Positions 59,048 through 64,000 of a stretch of DNA of 64,000 nucleotides are shown here, piece after piece. The DNA lies in assembly GCA_963792205.1 (NCBI GenBank), contig CAWBVI010000005.1, positions 186,001 through 250,000 of the forward strand, in the 5' to 3' direction. The notes below the pieces were generated by a model. That model did no database searches and was not told the origin of the DNA. It was given only the letters and a program-made list of their open reading frames with translations. Within the stretch, counting starts at the first letter, position 1; each line of letters begins with the position of its first letter. The translations under genes and the position numbers were made by a program. Source of the stretch: DATDAH01 sp963792205 (GTDB taxonomy: Bacteria; Actinomycetota; Acidimicrobiia; Acidimicrobiales; DATDAH01).

Positions 59048-60254
59048 TCAGCCGCCGTAGGTGTCGAGCGCCTCCAGGGCGGTGTGGACGAGCAGCCGCA
59101 CACCGGCGGCGATGGCGCCCTGGTCGACGTCGAAGCCGCCGGCGTGGAGGTCGGCCCACCGGGGTGCTCCGGGCGGCCGGACCCCGAGGCGGGCATAGGC
59201 CCCCGGGACCCGCTCGAGGAGCCAGGAGAAGTCCTCGTTGCCGACGCTCTGACCGGTCGGGACGCCGGCGCTCGAACCGAGGGCGGCGGCCGTGGCCTGG
59301 CGGAGGACGGCCACGGCCTGCGGATCGTTGTCGACCGGCGGCGAGCCCCGCTGGTAGTCCACCTCGTAGCGGGCGCCGAAGGGCTCGACGGTGGCGGCCA
59401 CCAGGCGCTCGACCAGTTCCTGGGCCGCGTCCCAGCTCGTGCGGCCGCGGACCCGCAGCGTGCCCTGGAGCACGGCGTGGGTGGGGATCACGTTGGGGGC
59501 GTGGCCGGCCTCGACCATGCCGAAGACCATGGTGACGGCGTCCCGGCTGTCGGTCAGCCGGTCGAGGCCCGCGGGCAGCTCGGTGATCAGCCGTCCGGCG
59601 ATGTGGACGAGGTCGGCGGTGAGGTGCGGGCGGGCGGTGTGACCGCCGGGGCCCTCCAGCCGGATGACCACCAGGTCGGCGGCCGAGGTGATCGGACCGG
59701 TGCGCAGCCCGACCTGACCCACCTCCAGGCCGGGATCGCAGTGCAGCGCGAACGCCACGTCGACCTCGTCGAGCACCTCGGTGCGGTACAGCGTGTGCGC
59801 CCCACCGGGCATCGCTTCCTCGGCGGGCTGGAACAGGAGGCGCACCCGGCCGGGCCCGATGTCGTCGAGCAGGCCGTGGAGGGCGAGCCCGGCGCCCAGG
59901 AGGATCGTGGTGTGCACGTCGTGCCCGCACGCATGGCACACCCCGGGCACGGTCGAGCGGTACGGCACCTCCTTCTCGTCGTCGAGCGGGCAGGGCGTCG
60001 ATGTCGGCCCGCAACAGGACCGTCGGGCCCGGCCCGTCGCCCAGGTCGACCTGCAGGCCGGTGGCGGTGGGCAGCGCGGCGGACTCGATGCCGGCCACCT
60101 GGAACCGGGCCTGGACCGCCGCCGTGGTCTCGTGCTCCTCCCACGACAGCTCGGGATGGGCGTGGAGGCGCCGCCGGAACGCCACCAGCTCCTCGCCGTG
60201 GGCGGCGAGGAAGCCGTCGAGGGCCGCTTTGGGATTGATCCGCTGCGGGCTCAC
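59048..60254 (-). pseudogene. M20-family amidohydrolase, split by a one-base frameshift
   Basis: A metal-dependent amidohydrolase of the IAL/HipO type. The N-terminal part from GTG at 60254 reads FLAAHGEELVAFRRRLHAHP, ELSWEEHETTAAV and VLLRADIDALP. The rest (VPYRSTVPGVCHACGHDVHT, LLFQPAEEAMPGGAHTLY, VFGMVEAGHAPNVIPTHAVL, GNEDFSWLLERVPGA) continues in another frame. Removing one base of the GGG at 59988-59990 (CCC on the coding strand) restores LPLDDEKEVPYRS. All metal-binding residues are otherwise present. Its start overlaps the previous stop (GTGA). It is either a recent pseudogene or a sequencing error in a short homopolymer. Confidence 0.85.
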
Positions 60255-61378
60255 ACGGCCGCCAGGTCGTCCACCAGCAGGGCGACCACGCCCCGCAGGT
60301 CACCGCCGGCCTCGACGAACTTGCGCTGACGCAGGTAGCTGGGGCCGATGTCGAGGATGCCGAGCACGTCGTCCAGCTCGTCGGCACAGCCCAGCGTGGC
60401 CGCCGAGTGCCGGAGGTCGGCCACCAGCTCGCGCACGATGTCGGTGAGGGGTCGCACGGTGCCGCGGTCGTCGATGATGAGCTGGGCCTCGATGCCGTAG
60501 CGGGCCGCCCGCCACTTGTTCTGGCGCAGCACCCACTCCGAGGGCGCAGCCAGCTCCTCGCCGGCGTCGGCCCGGGTGTCCAGCCACGTGACCAGGCTCT
60601 GGCTCAGGGCGGCGAGGGCACTCACCTCCCGCAGGGTGGGGAGCCCGTCGCACATCCGCAACTCGACGGTGCCGAAGTCCGGGTGCGGACGGATGTCCCA
60701 CCAGACCTCGCGGATGGTCGTGAGCGCGCCGGCCGAGATGAGCGTCGACATGAACCGCTCGAACTCGGTCCAGTCGCTCAGCTGCTCGGGCAGCCCGGCG
60801 GTGGGGAGGGCCTCGAAGACCTTGCTGCGGCTCGACGCCAGCCCCGTGTCCCGTTGTTCCCAGTACGGGCTGGAGGCGGACAGCGCCAGGAGGTGCGGGA
60901 TGTAGCGGGAGAGCCCGTTGGCGATGGCCAGCCCCCGCTCGCCGTCGCGGACGCCGACGTGGAAGTGGACGCCGAAGATCTGCAGGCGCTGGGCGGGCCA
61001 GCCCATGGCCTCCACGAGCTTGTGGTAGCGGGGGTCGTCGGTGACGCGCTGCTCGCTCCACCCCGCGAACGGGTGCGAGCCCGAGCAGATGAGGTCGATG
61101 TTGCGGCGGTCGGCCGCCGCCCGGACCTCGGCCAGGGTGGCGGTCAGGTCGGCCCGGGCCTCGGCCACCGTCGTGCAGATGCCGGTGATGATCTCGATGG
61201 TGCACTCGAAGAGCTCGTGCTTGGCCTTGGGGTGGTCACCGTCGGGGTGGCCCTGGCCGAGCTCCGAGAGGATGTCGCTGGCGGCGCTGACGAGGTCACC
61301 GGTCTCCCGGTCGACCAGCTCCAGCTCGACCTCGACCCCGAGGGTGGGAGCGGGCGAACCCTTGAACTCGATGCGCAC
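60251..61378 (-). CDS. Carboxylate-amine ligase of the GCS2 family (YbdK-like)
   Basis: An ATP-dependent ligase related to glutamate-cysteine ligase. The 375-residue protein has IEFKGSPAPTLGVEVELELV (metal site E-x-E-x-E), ELFECTIEIITGICTTVAEA, GSHPFAGWSEQRVTDDPRYH, FGVHFHVGVRDGERGLAIAN and VWWDIRPHPDFGTVELRMCD. The GTG at 61378 gives the family N-terminus. Actinobacterial relatives have weak glutamate-cysteine ligase activity or belong to egtA-like groups, so the product is uncertain. It ends overlapping the M20 gene. Confidence 0.9.
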   Translation of the reverse strand: MRIEFKGSPAPTLGVEVELELVDRETGDLVSAASDILSELGQGHPDGDHPKAKHELFECTIEIITGICTTVAEARADLTATLAEVRAAADRRNIDLICSGSHPFAGWSEQRVTDDPRYHKLVEAMGWPAQRLQIFGVHFHVGVRDGERGLAIANGLSRYIPHLLALSASSPYWEQRDTGLASSRSKVFEALPTAGLPEQLSDWTEFERFMSTLISAGALTTIREVWWDIRPHPDFGTVELRMCDGLPTLREVSALAALSQSLVTWLDTRADAGEELAAPSEWVLRQNKWRAARYGIEAQLIIDDRGTVRPLTDIVRELVADLRHSAATLGCADELDDVLGILDIGPSYLRQRKFVEAGGDLRGVVALLVDDLAAV

Positions 61379-61401
61379 GCCGAGAGCGTACGGGGCGCCC
61401 G

Positions 61402-62412
61402 TTACTCGAAGAGGCTGGTGTCGCCCGGCGGCCGGGACGGCGGGGCGAGCCCCAGGTGGGACCACGCCGTGGGCGTGGCCACCCGGCCCCGCGGGGTGCG
61501 CATGAGCAGGCCCTGCTGGATGAGGAAGGGCTCGTAGACGTCCTCCACCGTCTCGGCCGGCTCGCTCACGGCGATGGCGAGGGTCTTGAGGCCCACCGGG
61601 CCGCCCCCGAAGCGCTCGCAGAGGGCGCTCAGGATGGCTCGGTCGACCTTGTCGAGGCCTCGTTCGTCCACCCCGAAGGTGGCCAGCCCGTCGGCCGCCA
61701 CCTCCTGGTCGATGTGGCCACCGGCCCGGACCTCGGCGTAGTCCCGCACCCGGCGGAGGAGCCGGTTGGCGATGCGGGGCGTGCCCCGGGCCCGGCCGGC
61801 GATCTCGGCACTGCCGTCGGCGTCGATGTCGACGCCGAGGATGCCGGCCGTGCGCACGACGATGGCCTCCAGGTCGGCGGGCTCGTAGAAGTCGAGCCGG
61901 GCCACCAGGCCGAAGCGGTCCCGCAGCGGCCCGGTGATGAGCCCCGTGCGGGTGGTGGCCCCCACCAGGGTGAACGGCGGGAGGTCGAGGCGGATGGAGC
62001 GGGCCGCCGGGCCCTTGCCGAGCACGATGTCGAGCTCGAAGTCCTCCATCGCGGGATAGAGGACCTCCTCGATCGGGCGGGGCAGGCGATGGATCTCGTC
62101 GATGAAGAGGACGTCGCCCGGCTCGAGCCGGGTGAGGATGGCGGCGAGGTCGCCGGCCCGCTCGAGGGCCGGGCCGGACGTGACCTGGAGGCCGACGCCC
62201 AGCTCGTGGGCCACGATCGCCGCGAGGGTGGTCTTGCCCAGGCCGGGGGGACCCGCCAGCAGCAGGTGGTCGGCCGGCTGGCCGCGGCGCTGAGCCGCTT
62301 CGAGGACGATGGAAAGGTGGTCCTTGATCTCGGCCTGGCCCACGAACTCGTCGAGGCTCCGGGGCCGCAGGCCGGGCTCGTCGTCGACGACGTCGTCGAC
62401 GAGATCGACCAC
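61402..62412 (-). CDS. ruvB: Holliday junction branch migration ATPase RuvB
   Basis: The AAA+ motor of RuvAB. The 336-residue protein has RPRSLDEFVGQAEIKDHLSI, Walker A LLAGPPGLGKTTLAAIVAHE, Walker B DVLFIDEIHRLPRPIEEVLY, sensor 1 FTLVGATTRTGLITGPLRDR and the winged-helix end (PFLIQQGLLMRTPRGRVATP). The GTG at 62412 has GGAGGAG immediately upstream. That Shine-Dalgarno lies in a perfect hairpin (62416-62430). It follows ruvA by 66 bases. Confidence 0.96.
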   Translation of the reverse strand: MVDLVDDVVDDEPGLRPRSLDEFVGQAEIKDHLSIVLEAAQRRGQPADHLLLAGPPGLGKTTLAAIVAHELGVGLQVTSGPALERAGDLAAILTRLEPGDVLFIDEIHRLPRPIEEVLYPAMEDFELDIVLGKGPAARSIRLDLPPFTLVGATTRTGLITGPLRDRFGLVARLDFYEPADLEAIVVRTAGILGVDIDADGSAEIAGRARGTPRIANRLLRRVRDYAEVRAGGHIDQEVAADGLATFGVDERGLDKVDRAILSALCERFGGGPVGLKTLAIAVSEPAETVEDVYEPFLIQQGLLMRTPRGRVATPTAWSHLGLAPPSRPPGDTSLFE

Positions 62413-62415
62413 GGT

Positions 62416-62430
62416 CTCCTCCGGGAGGAG
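62416..62430 (-). promoter_or_regulatory. Hairpin that includes the ruvB ribosome binding site
   Basis: CTCCTCC and GGAGGAG form an inverted repeat with the right arm, on the minus strand, being the Shine-Dalgarno just before the ruvB GTG. In the mRNA the ribosome binding site would pair with the preceding arm, which could lower ruvB translation. Confidence 0.5.
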
Positions 62431-62478
62431 GATCTCGTCGCGGACCGCGCCCTGGACGGGCTCCTCGGCCGCGGTCGA

Positions 62479-63075
62479 TCAGGCCACCGCCAGCCTTCGC
62501 AGGGCCTCCCGCAGGAGGTCGGCCGGGTCGCCCTCGGCCGGCAGGTCGTCGACCACGCGCCGGACCTCGTCGTGGCCGTAGCCGAGGCCGGCGAGCGCCT
62601 CGGTGACGTCGCGTCGGGCCGAGGTCGCCGCCGGGGCGTGCCCGTTGGTGGCGGTCAGGTCGATGTCGGGCAGGTCGAGGCGGGACTGCAGCTCGACCAG
62701 CAGCCGAGCCGCCGTCTTCTGGCCGACGCCGGGCACGAGGCAGAGCGCGGCGACGTCCTGGGTGGCGATGAGCCCCCGCAGGGCGACGGGGTCGTGGACC
62801 GAGAGGATGGCCAGGGCCAGGGCGGGCCCGACGCCGTGGGCGCCGAGGAGGGCCTCGAAGCAGAGCCGCTCCTCGCGGGCGGTGAACCCGTAGAGGGTCT
62901 GGGCGTCCTCCCGGATGTGGTGGTGGGTCCAGACGAAGACCTCGTCGCCCACCTCGCCGAGCGCGGCCGACGCCGCGGGGGCGACCGTCACCCGGTAGCC
63001 CACCCCGGCCACCTCGACCAGCACCTCGCCCCCGAGCGAGCGGTCGAGCAGCGTGCCCCGCAGCGAGCCGATCAC
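62479..63075 (-). CDS. ruvA: Holliday junction-binding protein RuvA
   Basis: RuvA holds the four-way junction and loads RuvB. In 198 residues: the OB domain (IGSLRGTLLDRSLGGEVLVE, GVGYRVTVAP), the two helix-hairpin-helix motifs (LLGAHGVGPALALAILSV and CLVPGVGQKTAARLLVELQ), and a flexible linker before domain III (RRDVTEALAGLGYGHDEVRR). The GTG at 63075 overlaps the ruvC stop (GTGA). Normal length. Confidence 0.95.
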   Translation of the reverse strand: MIGSLRGTLLDRSLGGEVLVEVAGVGYRVTVAPAASAALGEVGDEVFVWTHHHIREDAQTLYGFTAREERLCFEALLGAHGVGPALALAILSVHDPVALRGLIATQDVAALCLVPGVGQKTAARLLVELQSRLDLPDIDLTATNGHAPAATSARRDVTEALAGLGYGHDEVRRVVDDLPAEGDPADLLREALRRLAVA

Positions 63076-63563
63076 GGAGCCACCTTCGCCCGCATCGGAG
63101 CGTGGGCCAGGTGGCAGAGAGCGAGGGCGGCGGCGTCGGCGGCGTCGGCGGGCTTGGGCGGGGCCGCCAGGCCGAGCAGCGTCTGGACCATGTGGCCGAC
63201 CTGCTCCTTGCCCGCTCCACCCCAGCCGGCCACGGCCTCCTTCACCTGGTTGGGCGTGTACTGCACGACCTCGGCCCCCGCCGCGTGGGCCTCGGCCATG
63301 ACGATGCCGCTGGCCTGGCCGACGGCCATGGCGGTGCGCACGTTGACCTGGAAGAAGACCCGCTCGACGGCGACCACGTCGGGATGGAGCTCGGCCAGGA
63401 GCGCCCGGATCCCCACCTGGAGGTCGGCCAGCCGCTGGGGCAGCGGGTCGTCCGGCGCCGTGCGCAACACCCCGAGCGCCACTGCCCGGGCCGACCTGCC
63501 CTGCGGCTCGACGCAGCCGTAGCCGCACCGGGAGAGCCCCGGGTCCACACCCAGCACGAACAT
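63072..63563 (-). CDS. ruvC: Crossover junction endodeoxyribonuclease RuvC
   Basis: It resolves Holliday junctions. The 163-residue protein has FVLGVDPGLSRCGYGCVEPQ (first Asp), VVAVERVFFQVNVRTAMAVG (Glu), NQVKEAVAGWGGAGKEQVGH and PADAADAAALALCHLAHA (last Asp pair). Start ATG at 63563. It heads ruvC-ruvA-ruvB, and a palindrome directly upstream (63566-63577) may be its operator. Confidence 0.96.
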   Translation of the reverse strand: MFVLGVDPGLSRCGYGCVEPQGRSARAVALGVLRTAPDDPLPQRLADLQVGIRALLAELHPDVVAVERVFFQVNVRTAMAVGQASGIVMAEAHAAGAEVVQYTPNQVKEAVAGWGGAGKEQVGHMVQTLLGLAAPPKPADAADAAALALCHLAHAPMRAKVAP

Positions 63564-63565
63564 CT

Positions 63566-63577
63566 GTACGAGCGTAC
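63566..63577. promoter_or_regulatory. Palindromic operator candidate upstream of ruvC
   Basis: GTACG-AG-CGTAC lies two bases before the ruvC ATG. Its GTAC-N4-GTAC layout has the same spacing as the Gram-positive LexA box GAAC-N4-GTTC, and ruvCAB genes are often SOS-controlled. The bases differ from the known box, so binding is only a hypothesis. Confidence 0.35.
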
Positions 63578-63620
63578 GACAGCCACCTCCCGTGTGGGGG
63601 GATCCCACTCGGCCCACGGG

Positions 63621-64000
63621 TCAGGCGGCGGGGGTGAAGAGGGTGGCGGCCGGTGCCTCGCTGGGTCCGGTTCCGGTCGCCGCCGCGGGGGCGGCCCGGT
63701 TTGTCGGTGCCGGTCGGGCGGGCGGTGCCAGGTGGTGCCGTCGGGGGCGATGGTGAGGGTGGAGTGGTCGGCGGGGTTCTTGGTGATGGTCCAGCCTCGG
63801 GTGTGGGCCAGGTCGTGGCAGTGCCGACACAACGGCGTCAGCTCCCCCAGATCCGTCTTGCCCAGGGCGCCGTCGTCGTTGAACGGAATGGTGTGGTGGA
63901 TCTGGCACCACTCGAACGGGGAGCGGCAGTCGGCGAACGAACACGATTCCCACATGAGCTTGAGGGCCAGCCGCTGGCTGGGTGAGGCGATCCGCTGGGA
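63621..64000 (-). CDS. HNH endonuclease domain protein, C-terminal part (DUF222/13E12-type; 3' end unclear)
   Basis: The fragment reads LALKLMWESCSFADCRSPFE, WCQIHHTIPFNDDGALGKTD and LGELTPLCRHCHDLAHTRGW, the HNH metal-binding core with its cysteines, common at the end of DUF222/13E12 proteins. TITKNPADHSTLTIAPDGTT is the usual tail. The same frame then stays open to 63242, deep inside ruvC, which is unlikely to be real. A second frame ends at 63621. The 3' end may therefore be frameshifted. The N-terminal part is outside the window. Many actinobacterial genomes carry dozens of such genes. Confidence 0.6.
   Translation of the reverse strand, partial: PADRLTQPAAGPQAHVGIVFVRRLPLPVRVVPDPPHHSVQRRRRPGQDGSGGADAVVSALPRPGPHPRLDHHQEPRRPLHPHHRPRRHHLAPPARPAPTNRAAPAAATGTGPSEAPAATLFTPAA

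Noticed and set aside
58041..60254. A natural M20 hydrolase-QueA fusion protein
   Set aside because: The frame between the two parts is nonsense-like. It arises because the frameshift in the M20 gene places its N-terminus in the queA frame.
60251..63220. 989-codon fusion of RuvB-frame sequence to the carboxylate-amine ligase
   Set aside because: The upstream 600 codons are Arg/Pro/Gly-rich shadow sequence of ruvA-ruvB. The ligase has its own GTG at 61378.
63621..64000. Mobile element at the window edge
   Set aside because: HNH/DUF222 genes are frequent and scattered in actinobacteria, and no inverted repeats, transposase or integrase are visible.

Overview
The window is a compact block of very GC-rich, actinobacterial housekeeping DNA. 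Nearly every gene lies on the minus strand, so the biological reading direction runs from the high coordinates down to base 1. Organism: an actinomycetote, by inference Acidimicrobiia-like. The supporting evidence is the order mihF-gmk-rpoZ-coaBC-metK-priA, a PriA without helicase motifs, mIHF itself, a GCS2-type carboxylate-amine ligase, and a DUF222/HNH-type fragment at the edge. I see no tRNA, rRNA, CRISPR array, insertion sequence or prophage. No gap without a gene exceeds 300 bases.

Layout in the direction of transcription: a partial HNH endonuclease gene (63621-64000); ruvC-ruvA-ruvB; a carboxylate-amine ligase and a frameshifted M20 amidohydrolase; queA-tgt-yajC-secD-secF (queuosine modification and protein export); apt-relA-hisS-aspS; a lone plus-strand hypothetical gene (47198-47830); rarA-DUF948-small membrane protein-alaS-ruvX-mltG-aroE; a DUF4388 protein and a prepilin peptidase; aroC-aroK-aroB-aroQ-pepQ-efp-nusB; a GNAT acetyltransferase; the pyrimidine operon pyrR-pyrB-pyrC-carA-carB-pyrD-pyrF running on into mihF-gmk-rpoZ-coaBC-metK-priA-rsmD; a plus-strand acetyltransferase; def-fmt-moaB and a tiny secreted-protein ORF; the FMN-riboswitch operon ribD-ribE-ribBA-ribH followed by hisG and a cold-shock-like gene; a plus-strand DUF1844 gene; infC-rpmI-rplT-rRNA methyltransferase-pheS-pheT-hypothetical; and finally argC-(25-codon ORF)-argJ-argB-argD, cut by the window edge.

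The genes form coherent pathways: complete UMP synthesis from carbamoyl phosphate, riboflavin synthesis, five shikimate steps, arginine synthesis as far as acetylornithine, Holliday-junction processing and translation. Four control systems are readable: an FMN riboswitch, an ARG-box promoter, a PyrR-type leader with an intrinsic terminator, and an infC leader without a canonical start codon.

The most striking feature is translational coupling. Stop and start codons overlap at most junctions, and all four NTG codons (ATG, GTG, TTG, CTG) appear as the start in an NTGA overlap. The CTG cases (fmt, gmk) have no ATG, GTG or TTG able to give a full-length protein. Other points worth checking are two unlisted small ORFs (25 and 57 codons), a duplicated intergenic element that carries the ribosome binding site of moaB and pyrB, an altered catalytic motif in RsmD, a one-base frameshift in the M20 hydrolase, and a stop codon beside the infC Shine-Dalgarno sequence. 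I found no obviously new multi-gene system.
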